Below are positions 37,116 to 46,015 of a DNA stretch of 48,913 nt, in pieces (positions within the stretch are counted from its first letter, which is position 1; every line of letters begins with the position of its first letter). The position numbers were made by a program, and so were the translations under genes. Origin of the DNA: Betaproteobacteria bacterium (GTDB lineage: Bacteria > Pseudomonadota > Gammaproteobacteria > Burkholderiales > SG8-41). The notes under the pieces were generated by a model. The model had not been told where the DNA came from. It ran no database searches and saw nothing but the letters and a program-made list of their open reading frames with translations. The stretch covers positions 1 through 48,913 of the forward strand of contig VGID01000029.1 in NCBI GenBank assembly GCA_016868035.1, given 5' to 3'.

Positions 37116-37811
37116 TTAGTGATGCGCAGGGTTGACCGCCCGATGCAAGGGCAACTTGAGGTTCGTCGTCGTGCCGGGCTTGGGTAGCGTGACACCGATC
37201 AAGCAATCCCGGGTCATGATCTCGGTGAGTTGATCCTCGGTCCAGCCCTCCGTTCCCGCGGGTCGCATCGGCATCACGATGAAGCGGCACTTCTGGTTCG
37301 AGTCTTCCACTCTGACCTCCACTTCCGGCGGAAGGACCAGCCCGAACTCGGCGAGCACCTGCCGCGGCCAGCGCACCAGGCGGCGGCGGTAGTTCGGGAT
37401 CCGATACCACTCCGGCTGGAAACCGAGGATCGGGCGCGGATAGCACGAACACAGCGTACACACGACCACGTGGTGCAGAGTGGGCGTGTCCTCCAGCACC
37501 CGCAGGTCGGTATAGTCACTCGGCGTGCCAAAACCGGTCGGTTTCAGCCAGTCAACGCCTACCGCCAGGCTGGCCTTGATGCCGTCTTCCAGACAGAGCT
37601 TCTTGTACTTGGGATCCAGCCACGCCTTGGCGACCAGGCGCCCGGCCGGGGTGGGTCCGATGTGCTCGGCGAACTCGGTGAACTTGCGGTGGTCTTCCGC
37701 GGTGAAAAGACCTTTTTCAATAGCCAGTTCGCGAACGGCGATTTCAAGCGCCTCGAAGTCGCTGATTTCCTCGACCATCGGTGCGTGTTTGTGTCCGTGT
37801 TTTTCTGCCAT
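37116..37811 (-). CDS. scnC: Thiocyanate hydrolase gamma subunit
   Basis: Catalytic subunit that binds low-spin cobalt(III); SCN- plus two water gives COS, NH3 and OH-. 231 residues, related to nitrile hydratase alpha chains. The metal motif VCTLCSC has C118, C121, S122, C123; Thr in the motif marks the cobalt type (Fe type has Ser). C121 and C123 should be oxidised to sulfinic and sulfenic acids, as known in this family. His-rich start (MAEKHGHKHAP). GGAGAGG lies before ATG 37811. Split beta-chain neighbours indicate thiocyanate hydrolase, not nitrile hydratase. Confidence 0.9.
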   Translation of the reverse strand: MAEKHGHKHAPMVEEISDFEALEIAVRELAIEKGLFTAEDHRKFTEFAEHIGPTPAGRLVAKAWLDPKYKKLCLEDGIKASLAVGVDWLKPTGFGTPSDYTDLRVLEDTPTLHHVVVCTLCSCYPRPILGFQPEWYRIPNYRRRLVRWPRQVLAEFGLVLPPEVEVRVEDSNQKCRFIVMPMRPAGTEGWTEDQLTEIMTRDCLIGVTLPKPGTTTNLKLPLHRAVNPAHH

Positions 37812-37852
37812 GTTCTTTACCTCTCCGTGTTCTGTTCTAGACCGCTACCAGA

Positions 37853-38230
37853 TTACGCAGGTTCCAGCCAGCGCTCCGAAAACTCGGTTTGCAAGGTGTC
37901 CTTGGCAAACGCGTCGGGATACTCCGGCCAGAGGTCCTTCTGCCGGAAGCGCACGATGTAGAACCATTCCGAGTGGTCGGTGTGATCCCAGGCCTCGTCT
38001 TCCGGCGCCGGGCTCTCGTGGGTGACGACGGCCACTTTGCCGACGGCACCCCGCGTATACACCTGGGTGCGCGTATAGAACACATCCGGCAGGTCCTTGA
38101 TCCGCACCTGGTCGCCCACCTTGAACTTGGGCGGACCGCCGGCCTTGCCCTTGAAACACTGGGGATCTCCCTTCCCCGTGGCGATCGCAGCGTGGTGCCC
38201 TCTGTCGTGGTGCTCTTTATTTTTTGCCAT
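37853..38230 (-). CDS. scnA: Thiocyanate hydrolase alpha subunit
   Basis: 125 residues, matching the ScnA length of about 126. Homologous to the C-terminal beta-barrel half of the nitrile hydratase beta chain: FKVGDQVRIKDLPDVFYTRT, GAVGKVAVV, and EWFYIVRFRQKDLWPEY. Supports the gamma subunit active site. Its start overlaps the scnB end by 14 nt, so the two halves of the ancestral beta chain are still coupled. Confidence 0.88.
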   Translation of the reverse strand: MAKNKEHHDRGHHAAIATGKGDPQCFKGKAGGPPKFKVGDQVRIKDLPDVFYTRTQVYTRGAVGKVAVVTHESPAPEDEAWDHTDHSEWFYIVRFRQKDLWPEYPDAFAKDTLQTEFSERWLEPA

Positions 38231-38606
38231 GGCGCTTTTTCACCTCGTCTATCTTGTTGATCAGCTCGGTGAGTGTGACGTGATCCCTGTCGACCAGGAT
38301 CCTCGCCGCGGCGAGCAGCCACCGCCCGTAATAGGGCAGGCCCAGGTACATCGCATTACCCAAGTCGACATTCTGCTTGCGACGCCTTTCTTCAGCGCAC
38401 CAGACGCCGCGCCATGCCAGGCATTCGCAAGTCACGTAGGCTCTCGCTCCCCACTGCTCGTCCTCCGTTTCCTCCCATGGGATCGGGACGTCCGTTTCGC
38501 CGCCGACGTCATGTGGCGTGCGCATCCACTGACGGAACAGCTTGTGATCGAGGGCGTCCGGATACGGCGCATGCCGCGGGGGTTTGAGCGTATTACGCGA
38601 TGTCAT
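38217..38606 (-). CDS. scnB: Thiocyanate hydrolase beta subunit
   Basis: 129 residues, somewhat shorter than the roughly 157-residue Thiobacillus thioparus ScnB. Homologous to the helical N-terminal half of nitrile hydratase beta: DLGNAMYLGLPYYGRWLLAAARILVDRDHVTLTELINKIDEV. Three cysteines (CECLAWRGVWC) lie near residues 60-70. AGGAGG is 10 nt before the ATG at 38606. First gene of the operon, opposite the LysR gene. Confidence 0.86.
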   Translation of the reverse strand: MTSRNTLKPPRHAPYPDALDHKLFRQWMRTPHDVGGETDVPIPWEETEDEQWGARAYVTCECLAWRGVWCAEERRRKQNVDLGNAMYLGLPYYGRWLLAAARILVDRDHVTLTELINKIDEVKKRHGKK

Positions 38607-38762
38607 ATTCTGGAATCCTCCTATAAGCTGTCGCGCAGGTTATCGTGTCGGATTCACACTAAACTTGATAAATCCGATTTGCCGAACGCTGCATAAGTAG
38701 TGTAAATAGGCAGATAGCATTAGTCTAAGACAATATTGTTATGTGAGGCATAGGAGGTGACT
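38607..38762. promoter_or_regulatory. Divergent control region of scn operon and LysR gene
   Basis: 156 bp, AT-rich compared with its surroundings. Three inverted repeats: TCGGATT / AATCCGA spaced by 16 nt (38648-38677), TTAG-T-CTAA (38720-38728) and ACAATATTGT (38730-38739). LysR proteins usually bind such sites between divergent genes. Both genes have strong ribosome sites (AGGAGG); I cannot fix -35/-10 elements. Confidence 0.55.
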
Positions 38763-39767
38763 ATGGATCGAAGGGTAATCTTTCCGCGCCCCCTTGAATA
38801 CCTACTCGCCCTGGCCGAGTACGGCAGCTTCACGCGGGCGGCGGAGGCGCTCCACGTCACCCAGCCGTCATTATCCCAACAGATCAAACAGCTAGAGGAA
38901 GTGCTGAACACCACGCTGGTGGACCGCTCGGGACGCACGATCAAGCTCACGGATGCCGGTGAAGTCTATCTGCGGCACGCCCGTCGCGCCTGGGGCGAGC
39001 TGGATGCGGGGACTCGGGCGATCCACGATGTGCAGGATCTGAGCTCGGGCTCGCTCCGTCTGGGGTGGACACCGATCACCGACTACCTGACGTTCTCCCT
39101 GCTGGCGAACTTTACCCGTCGCTATCCCGGCATTCTTCTGAAAACGCTGCAGATGCCACAGGACGACATCGAAGTCGCGTTGGCGGAAGATCGTATCGAC
39201 GCCGGTATCGTCTTCAGCCGGCCATTTCCGAACGGAGGACGCGCGAGCGAGTTCGATACGAAGATGCTCTTTGAAGACGGGCTTTGCGTCGCTGTCGGCA
39301 ATTCTCATCCACTCGCCGGCCAACGCGAGCCGATGAGCGTGCACGAGTTCCAGCAGGAGGCGCTCGTGGTGCTCAATAGCGATTTTGCCTTGCGGCGCCA
39401 TATCGACCGCTACTGCCTGGATCACGACATCGCACCGCACATCGCGATCGAAACGAATTCGGTGAACATCATCATCGAGATGATCCAGATCGGGCGGCTC
39501 GCCACCGTGCTGCCGCGCAGCATCATCCGCAATCAGTGCGGCCTTCATCCCATTTCGCTCGCCCCGGAAATGCCGTCGAAGGCAATTACCGTGATCTGCC
39601 GCAAGAAGGGTTATCGAAGTCCGGCCTGTCGCGCGTTTTCGGAGCTTGCGTCGTACTGGTCCGCTCACCGGTCCGAGGAGATGCCGATTCGAAGGCTGGA
39701 GCCCTGCCCTCTTTCCGAGGCGTACTTCAGGAACATGCGCCGGTTGTCGGTCGTTCCGATCCCGTAG
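38763..39767 (+). CDS. LysR-type regulator (CynR-like) of the scn operon
   Basis: 334 residues. Winged helix-turn-helix at about 6-65 (EYGSFTRAAEALHVTQPSLSQQI), effector domain from about 95 (GSLRLGWTPITDYL) to 295. It looks closest to CynR/CysB-like regulators that sense cyanate or other small anions, but that is by eye. A C-terminal tail of about 30 residues is extra. ATG at 38763 has AGGAGG 5 nt upstream; the in-frame GTG at 38757 would overlap that site. Divergent from scnB, so probably activates the operon and represses itself. Confidence 0.85.
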   Translation: MDRRVIFPRPLEYLLALAEYGSFTRAAEALHVTQPSLSQQIKQLEEVLNTTLVDRSGRTIKLTDAGEVYLRHARRAWGELDAGTRAIHDVQDLSSGSLRLGWTPITDYLTFSLLANFTRRYPGILLKTLQMPQDDIEVALAEDRIDAGIVFSRPFPNGGRASEFDTKMLFEDGLCVAVGNSHPLAGQREPMSVHEFQQEALVVLNSDFALRRHIDRYCLDHDIAPHIAIETNSVNIIIEMIQIGRLATVLPRSIIRNQCGLHPISLAPEMPSKAITVICRKKGYRSPACRAFSELASYWSAHRSEEMPIRRLEPCPLSEAYFRNMRRLSVVPIP

Positions 39768-39809
39768 TACCTGTCGGTAAAATTCCGCCGGCTCGCGGAG
39801 GGTGGATGT

Positions 39810-40922
39810 TCATTCCGTCCCGCCAGTCCGGCGCGCGGCAGGCGCGCTGGAGTCAAGAAAAGCCGGCGACTCGATCACGTGTTTCCACTTGACGATCTCG
39901 GCACGGATGAACTCCCGGAAGCTGTCGGGCGTGGACGTTTCGGCATCGAACCCCTGGCCCCGCAGCTCTTCGCGCGCCCGTCCCGGACGCAGGCTAGCGA
40001 CCAATGCCTGATGGAGACGGGCGATCACCGCTTTCGGCGTGCCGGCCGGAGCGAGCAAACCATACCAGGCGCTGAACTCGTACCCCGGCATCCCCGATTC
40101 CGCAATCGTCGGAAGGTCCGGCGCGGACGCGGAGCGCTTGCTGGCGGTTACCCCCAGGCCACGCAGTCTGCCCGCCTTCACATGCCCGTACACGGCGGGA
40201 ACGGGCGCAAGCACGCATTGCACGTTTCCCGCGATGGTGTCCAGGAGCGCGGGACCGGCTCCCTTGTATGGAACGTGGTGGAGCTCGATCTTTGCCGCGC
40301 CCTGGAGGTATGCCATCGCCAGATGCGAAGGGGTGCCGGTGCCGGCCGAGCCGTACGCGATCTTTCGCGGTTGAGCCCTCGCCAGCGCCAGGAATTCCGA
40401 AACGTTTCTCGCGGGTAGCTGGCCATTCGCCACCAGAACGCTGGGAGCAAACCCGATCAGGGAGATGGGCGCCAGATCCTTGAGCGCGGTGTACTTGCGG
40501 TTGGGAGAAAGCGTCTCGTTCGCCGCAAGCCCGATGTTGTTGATCACGACCGTATAGCCGTTCGCACCGGCGCCGGCCGCGAGCGCGGTGCCGAGGGTCC
40601 CGCCCCCGCCGCCGCGGTTGTCCACAACGAGCTGCACCCCCAACTCCTCGGTGAGCCGTGCACTGACCACCCTCGCCACTAGATCCATCGTACCGCCCAC
40701 CGGGGCTGGCACGATGATGCGGATCGGACGGTGAGGATACACAGCCGCCTGTGCGGCGACCAAGTGAGGGCTCGCAGCGCACAGCATTGCCGCCACGCCG
40801 ATCACGCGACCGAATCCTTTTACGATCTCGCGTACGATCCCCGCGCGACCCCCATCGGGCGGCAATGATTCCAGAGCACCGAGACGCAAGTTTCGCGCGG
40901 CCTGCCTTTCGACCGAGATCAT
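39810..40922 (-). CDS. Bug-family (TctC) periplasmic solute receptor
   Basis: 370 residues. Signal peptide about residues 30-58 (VIGVAAMLCAASPHLVAAQA), so the first 30 residues may be an over-long start, though no better start codon is seen. Then YPHRPIRIIVPAPVGGTMDLVAR, DNRGGGGGTLGT and GSAGTGTPSHLAM, the Bug ligand-binding loops. Bug proteins bind small carboxylates; no TctA/TctB membrane genes are adjacent, as often in Burkholderiales. Starts 69 nt after the IspH-like gene on the same strand; convergent with LysR. Confidence 0.85.
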   Translation of the reverse strand: MISVERQAARNLRLGALESLPPDGGRAGIVREIVKGFGRVIGVAAMLCAASPHLVAAQAAVYPHRPIRIIVPAPVGGTMDLVARVVSARLTEELGVQLVVDNRGGGGGTLGTALAAGAGANGYTVVINNIGLAANETLSPNRKYTALKDLAPISLIGFAPSVLVANGQLPARNVSEFLALARAQPRKIAYGSAGTGTPSHLAMAYLQGAAKIELHHVPYKGAGPALLDTIAGNVQCVLAPVPAVYGHVKAGRLRGLGVTASKRSASAPDLPTIAESGMPGYEFSAWYGLLAPAGTPKAVIARLHQALVASLRPGRAREELRGQGFDAETSTPDSFREFIRAEIVKWKHVIESPAFLDSSAPAARRTGGTE

Positions 40923-40991
40923 CCGAGTCCCACCAACGACCGCACGATGCCTCCGTTACTCTTACAGGCTGGCGGCGCGGTCGATGCCACG

Positions 40992-41930
40992 CTATTGCGC
41001 CGCGCCGCTTCGCTTCAAGCTCCGGATGTGGTTCGCCATCTCCTCGATCGCCCAATCCGGAATGAGGATTCCGCCCACTACCGCTACCGACCGCACGCCC
41101 GCGAACCACGAGCCCCGAATCGCTGTCTTCCAGCTTCCGTCTTCGCGCCAGCGGACGCGGTACACTGGCTTGCCCGCCGGGGCGATCACCTCGTATAGAC
41201 TGGTCGAGGCCGCTCCTCCGTCGTCCACCAGTACGGTCGCCTCGGCCTGTCGCGCCAGGTTGATCGCTTCCTGCTGGCGATCGTAGGAATCCGTGCACAC
41301 CGTGGGCTGCACGATCCGAGCCTTCTTCGCCCCTTCATTCCAGCGAACCACCGCATCCCACAGAAGGGTGTTGCCTGTCACCTGCCCCACGAGTGCCCAT
41401 TCGCCACCATGTACGGAGGGGAAGGCTTCCAGGTCGGCCGGCTTCTCGATGACGAAGCACTCCCGCCCATATCGTTCCGCTACCTTCTTGGCGTGGAGGC
41501 AGTGGTGATTCTGGTTCTTGCCGACGAAGATGATGTTGAAGCCGTCTTTCGCCAGCATTTCCACCTTCTTGTTCAGGTTGGCAATGAACGGACACTGATA
41601 GTCCGACACCGAAATGCCTCTTGCCGACAAACCTGCTTTCTCGTCATCGGGCAGGCCGTGGTAGCCCAGCAAGAGACGATCTCCGATCTTGAGCTGCGAC
41701 ACGTCATGCACGACAGTCACCCGGCCCAGTCCCGGATAGGATTGAAGAAGGCGTTGATCTTCCGCCTCGATCCGCCGAAGAGTGTCCAGGTCATCGTTGG
41801 CGTGAGTGGAAGTGCAGCGATGCGCCGCGAAGACCGGACGGCCCTCGGCCTCGAGCGCCGTGCCCTGCATCATCTGGTACGCTCGCTTGATGCCGAAACA
41901 CCATCCGGACGTCGCGGTCATTACTTCCAT
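40992..41930 (-). CDS. Diverged IspH/LytB-like iron-sulfur protein
   Basis: 312 residues. The three iron-sulfur cysteines of IspH are in place: C11 (SGWCFGIKRA), C113 (DYQCPFIANL) and C212 (PTVCTDSYDRQ). H91 (YHGLP) fits H74 of E. coli. But where IspH has the H124-P-E126 block this protein has NHHC (141-144), so the proton-donor glutamate seems replaced by H143, and the SSNSNRL and ASAP phosphate-binding loops are changed (AASTSLYE, ILIPDW). It probably does reductive chemistry on another substrate. AGGAGA precedes the ATG. Bug gene follows. Confidence 0.72.
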   Translation of the reverse strand: MEVMTATSGWCFGIKRAYQMMQGTALEAEGRPVFAAHRCTSTHANDDLDTLRRIEAEDQRLLQSYPGLGRVTVVHDVSQLKIGDRLLLGYHGLPDDEKAGLSARGISVSDYQCPFIANLNKKVEMLAKDGFNIIFVGKNQNHHCLHAKKVAERYGRECFVIEKPADLEAFPSVHGGEWALVGQVTGNTLLWDAVVRWNEGAKKARIVQPTVCTDSYDRQQEAINLARQAEATVLVDDGGAASTSLYEVIAPAGKPVYRVRWREDGSWKTAIRGSWFAGVRSVAVVGGILIPDWAIEEMANHIRSLKRSGAAQ

Positions 41931-42360
41931 GTCTTTTCTCCTGAACTTGCCCGGAACGGAATCGGCCAGGTGTGTTGTCTCGCGGTCTTACAACAGAGCA
42001 ATAACACACTGGCTCCGGCGCTTGTTCCATGAATTCGGAGGCGCATTATGCACTAACTGGCGAGGCGTAGGGGCTCGCCGTTTTCCAGACCTCGCTCGTC
42101 ACGCGTACATAATCGGCGCGCAGAGTGGCAGTCCATAACGGTCGCGGTCCTGCTCTCCATAAATGCGTACTATCGAAATGTGTGCATGTATGCGTTTCGT
42201 ACCGCTTGACGCTGCGTAATTCTGCGCCGTAAAGTCCACCGCTTGCAGCATTCAGACGCCTTGCCAGCGTTGCGATGGCGGCGCACGCGCAGAGTCGAGT
42301 GGGAGCTGAAAAAGAGCTGCCGGTACACCGAGCGGACGCGAGAAGAGAAACGGCGCAACA
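41931..42360. promoter_or_regulatory. Divergent control region, IspH-like / TonB receptor
   Basis: 430 bp without a gene. TGTTGT / ACAACA spaced by 11 nt (41973-41995) lies about 45 nt before the IspH-like start. Toward the receptor gene, TTGACG (42206-42211), 18 nt, TAAAGT (42230-42235) is a plausible promoter with a 120-nt leader. I see no Fur box or cobalamin riboswitch. Confidence 0.45.
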
Positions 42361-44487
42361 ATGAAACTGAACCTGAAACAACGTATGCGACTGGCGGTAA
42401 TTCCCGCGCTACTCACTTCTCAGGTGGCTCTGTCGCAGTCCGCGGTAACGCTGCCCGAAGTCGTTGTACGGGGCGAGAGCGTCGTGTCCGGCAACCTCGG
42501 CTTGGAGGAAACATCCGGAACCGGCAGCCGGCTCGGGCTGAAAATCCGGGAAACCCCGGCCAGTGTCGAGATCATTCCGGGAGAGGTCGTGCGGCAGCGG
42601 GGCGACGTGACGACGCAGGCAGCGGTGACACGCGCCACCGGAGTCGCGAGCGCAGCAACCCCGGGCAACGGCAGCACGGCGTTGTCCGCGCGCGGTTTTG
42701 CCGGGCACAGTTCCGTCATGCAGCTCTATGATGGCACCCGGTTGTACGTCGGCGCCGGCACGGTCACGTTCCCGGTGGACACGTGGCCGATGGAACGTAT
42801 CGACGTGCTGCGGGGGCCCGCCTCCGTGCTCTACGGGGAAGGTGCGATCGGCGCAGCCATCAATTACGTCCCAAAAAAGCCCAACCGCACCCGCTTTGAG
42901 CACGAGGCACTCGTGTCCGCGGGGAACTGGAAAAGCTACCGCGCCGCAATTGGCAGCACGGGTCCTCTCGGACCGGCCGCGGCCTATCGCCTCGACATCG
43001 CGGGAACGACTTCCGACGGCTACGTAGAGCGCAGCGACTCGAACCGGCTCGCATTCTCCGCGTCCGTCCTGTTCGATGTTATGCGCGATCTCGCGGTGAC
43101 CCTCGCACTCGACGGCGCCCACCAGAACGCGCCGCGCTACTGGGGGACGCCCCGCATCAACGGCGTCATCGATCCGGGGATCCAGCGCACAAACTTCAAC
43201 GTGCTTGACAGCGTGATCAGCTACCAGGATTACTGGACACGGCTGAAGGCCGAATGGAGGGTCTCGCAGTCCGTGGTGGTGCGCAACGAATTCTACTATC
43301 TGACCACGGATCGCCATTGGCGCAACCTCGAGAACTACACGTTCCAGCAGGGCACCGGACTCATCCGGCGCACCGGCTACCTCGAGATCTTTCACGACCA
43401 GAAACAGCTCGGCAACCGCCTGGACGCGACGTTCGACGGCACGCTCTTCGGCCGCAGGAATCGCTTCCTTGCCGGTTTCGATGTCAACCGTATCGATTTC
43501 AAACACACCAACAACGGGCCGTTCGGAGGCCAGTCCGACGTTAACCCGTTCACCTTCGACCCGGGGCTCTTCGTGAATCTTGCCGGAACGACTCCGCGCT
43601 TTCAGACACGGACGCGCCAGGTGTCAGTGTTCGCGGAGGATGCGCTCGACGTGACCGACCGGTTCAAGCTGGTCGCCGGCGTTCGCAACGAGAGCGTTGA
43701 TTTTCACCGCAAGGAACTGGCTGCCGCCACGGCGTTCGACAAGAAACTCGGCGCTCTCGTGGGACGCGTGGGCGGCGTGTATGCCGTTACGCCGGGTTTG
43801 TCCGTCTACGGCCAATACGGGACCGGCGTCGACCCGCTGGGCTCGTTGATCACGACCAGCGCCGCCCAGGCGGCATTCGACCTCACCACCGGGCGCCAGG
43901 CGGAGGTCGGGCTCAAGCAGTCGCTCCTCGGCGGGCGCGCCGAATGGACACTGGCGGCGTACCGAATCGTCAAGAAGAAGCTGCTGTCGCGCGACCCCGC
44001 GAATCCGACCGTGAGCCAGCAGATCGGTCAGCAATCCTCGCGCGGCGTCGAGGCTTCGCTCGGCCTGCAGCCTGCGCGCGGCTGGAACGTGGATGCAAAC
44101 ATCGCGCTCATTGACGCGAAGTTCGACGACTTCAACGAGCAGGTCGGCGCGGTCCTCGTCTCGCGCGCTGGAAACCTGCCGCCCAACGTGCCGCAGAAAG
44201 TGGCCAACCTGTGGGTGACCCGCAACTTTGCGGGTGACTGGGAGGCCGGGGCCGGTGTGCGTTACGTCGACAAACGCTACGCGGACAACACAAACACAAT
44301 CACGGTCCCGGGCTACGCGATCGCCGACGCGTTTCTGTCCTATCGCTTGCGCCGCGACTCCACGCTCACGTTGCGCGCGAGAAACTTCTTCGATCGCCTG
44401 TATGCGGTTGCACCATACAACACGGGTACCCAGTTTATCTTGGGTGATCCGCGGACTTTCGAGGTGGCGTTGACCGCGAAGTTCTGA
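42361..44487 (+). CDS. TonB-dependent outer-membrane receptor (siderophore type)
   Basis: 708 residues. Signal peptide 1-26 (ALLTSQVALSQ), TonB-box-like TLPEVVVRGE, plug domain about 50-165 (RETPASVEIIPGEVVRQRG, ERIDVLRGPASVLYGEGAIG) and a 22-strand barrel ending in a C-terminal Phe (EVALTAKF). Energy-dependent uptake of a ferric siderophore or similar ligand. The PepSY gene follows after 13 nt, a frequent partner that reduces ferric siderophores. No Fur box seen, so iron control is not shown. Confidence 0.9.
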   Translation: MKLNLKQRMRLAVIPALLTSQVALSQSAVTLPEVVVRGESVVSGNLGLEETSGTGSRLGLKIRETPASVEIIPGEVVRQRGDVTTQAAVTRATGVASAATPGNGSTALSARGFAGHSSVMQLYDGTRLYVGAGTVTFPVDTWPMERIDVLRGPASVLYGEGAIGAAINYVPKKPNRTRFEHEALVSAGNWKSYRAAIGSTGPLGPAAAYRLDIAGTTSDGYVERSDSNRLAFSASVLFDVMRDLAVTLALDGAHQNAPRYWGTPRINGVIDPGIQRTNFNVLDSVISYQDYWTRLKAEWRVSQSVVVRNEFYYLTTDRHWRNLENYTFQQGTGLIRRTGYLEIFHDQKQLGNRLDATFDGTLFGRRNRFLAGFDVNRIDFKHTNNGPFGGQSDVNPFTFDPGLFVNLAGTTPRFQTRTRQVSVFAEDALDVTDRFKLVAGVRNESVDFHRKELAAATAFDKKLGALVGRVGGVYAVTPGLSVYGQYGTGVDPLGSLITTSAAQAAFDLTTGRQAEVGLKQSLLGGRAEWTLAAYRIVKKKLLSRDPANPTVSQQIGQQSSRGVEASLGLQPARGWNVDANIALIDAKFDDFNEQVGAVLVSRAGNLPPNVPQKVANLWVTRNFAGDWEAGAGVRYVDKRYADNTNTITVPGYAIADAFLSYRLRRDSTLTLRARNFFDRLYAVAPYNTGTQFILGDPRTFEVALTAKF

Positions 44488-44500
44488 GGCTTGGCCCGGC

Positions 44501-46015
44501 ATGAGCGCGAAGCGGCTGCTGTACCTCACGCACCGTTGGGCAGGCATCGCGCTCTGCCTGTTCTTCGCCATGTGGTTCTTCACCGGCGTTGTCATGATGT
44601 ACCTGCCGTTCCCGGAGCTCAGGCCCGAGGAGCGGTTCGCCGGAGCCGAATCACTCGACGGGACCCGCGTCCAGCTGAGCACCGCCGCCGCGTACGCCAA
44701 GTCCGGCCTTTCCGAGCCGCCGCAGCGCGTGCGCATGACGACGGTACTCGGCCGTCCGGCCTACCACTTTCTGTCGCGCGGCGAAGGGTGGATAACCGTG
44801 TTTGCCGACGACGGCGAGCGCCTGGACGCCGTAACCGCCGCGCAAGCCGCGGATGCGGCTGCGCGGTTCCGGCCTGGGCATCATCCGGAATATATCGAGC
44901 GAACCGACATGGACCAGTGGACGGTCTCGACGAGCTTGCGACCATTCCGGCCCCTGCACCGGGTTGCACTCGGCGATGCCGCAGGCACCGAACTCTACGT
45001 ATCAGACCGCACCGGCGAGGTCGTGCGTGATACCAGCCGGCTTGAGCGCGTCTGGAACTGGCTGGGCGCGAACCTTCATTGGCTATATCCGCTCGAGCTA
45101 GTCCGCCATCGTGCAGTTTGGCACGAGGTCGTCGTTTGGCTGTCCATCATAGGCACGTTGTTCGCGCTGACCGGGATCGCGACGGGTCTGATGCGCTGGC
45201 GGTTTCCCGGGCGTTACCGCAACGGCGGATCCTCACCGTACCGCGGTTGGAAGCGGTGGCACCACGTAATGGGGCTCGGGGCATGCGCCTTCCTGCTGAC
45301 CTGGATCTTCAGCGGCCTCATGTCGATGAATCCCTGGAAACTGTTCCCGCCCAAGGCGCCGCCGTCCGAAGAGGTCGCGCGCTATCGCGGGGGTGTCCTG
45401 GAGCCGGGGGCCCATGCGCGCCAGCTTGGGGGCCTGCTGCGGGGACACCCGGCACCGGTCAAGGAAGTGGAATGGGTTCGCTTCGCCGGGCGCCCCTACT
45501 TCGTGTTTTACACGGCGCCGGGCGATAGCCTCCTCTACCCCGCCGATCAGCCGGAGCCGGGTATCCAGCGGTTCGAGCAGGCGGATCTTCTCGCAAATGC
45601 GCGCAACCTCCGGCCCGACGCTCGCATCGCACGAACCGATTGGCTCGTGCAGCACGACAACTACTGGTATTCGCGCGAGAACCTGGGGCGGGTTCGCGTA
45701 CTACCGGTGCTGCGCGTGCGCTTCGACGACGCGAATGCCACCTGGTACCACATCGATCCACACACCGGGCAGGTGCTGGACCGGATGACGCGCTCGAACC
45801 GCATCCAGCGTTGGGTCTACAACGGCTTACACAGCTTCGATTTCGGCTTTCTGCTGCGCAACCGCCCTGTCTGGGATGTCGTCGTGATCGCGCTCAGCCT
45901 CGCCGGTTTCGTGCTGAGCGTCAGCGGCGCGGTCATCGGCTGGCGCAGGCTCTCGCGCCGCAAGGCGCCGCGCGATGCCGCGCAACTGGGAAACAGCGCG
46001 GCCGCCCGGCTTTGA
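44501..46015 (+). CDS. PepSY-associated membrane protein (putative ferric reductase)
   Basis: 504 residues. Membrane helices at about 13-36, 205-228, 255-272 and 455-478, between which lie two PepSY-like periplasmic parts (GEGWITVFADDGERLDAVTA; TWYHIDPHTGQVLDRM). Histidines in or near helices (LTHRWAG, WHHVMGLG, NGLHSFDFGF) could bind haem, as proposed for this family. Probably takes electrons across the membrane to release iron taken up by the receptor upstream. Last chromosomal gene before the tRNA-Cys fragment. Confidence 0.82.
   Translation: MSAKRLLYLTHRWAGIALCLFFAMWFFTGVVMMYLPFPELRPEERFAGAESLDGTRVQLSTAAAYAKSGLSEPPQRVRMTTVLGRPAYHFLSRGEGWITVFADDGERLDAVTAAQAADAAARFRPGHHPEYIERTDMDQWTVSTSLRPFRPLHRVALGDAAGTELYVSDRTGEVVRDTSRLERVWNWLGANLHWLYPLELVRHRAVWHEVVVWLSIIGTLFALTGIATGLMRWRFPGRYRNGGSSPYRGWKRWHHVMGLGACAFLLTWIFSGLMSMNPWKLFPPKAPPSEEVARYRGGVLEPGAHARQLGGLLRGHPAPVKEVEWVRFAGRPYFVFYTAPGDSLLYPADQPEPGIQRFEQADLLANARNLRPDARIARTDWLVQHDNYWYSRENLGRVRVLPVLRVRFDDANATWYHIDPHTGQVLDRMTRSNRIQRWVYNGLHSFDFGFLLRNRPVWDVVVIALSLAGFVLSVSGAVIGWRRLSRRKAPRDAAQLGNSAAARL

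Noticed and set aside
37116-38606. Nitrile hydratase instead of thiocyanate hydrolase
   Set aside because: The beta chain is split in two short genes and the order scnB-scnA-scnC-P15K fits thiocyanate hydrolase; a nitrile hydratase would have one beta chain of about 220 residues.
42409-43506. 365-residue minus-strand frame
   Set aside because: Shadow of the TonB receptor gene.
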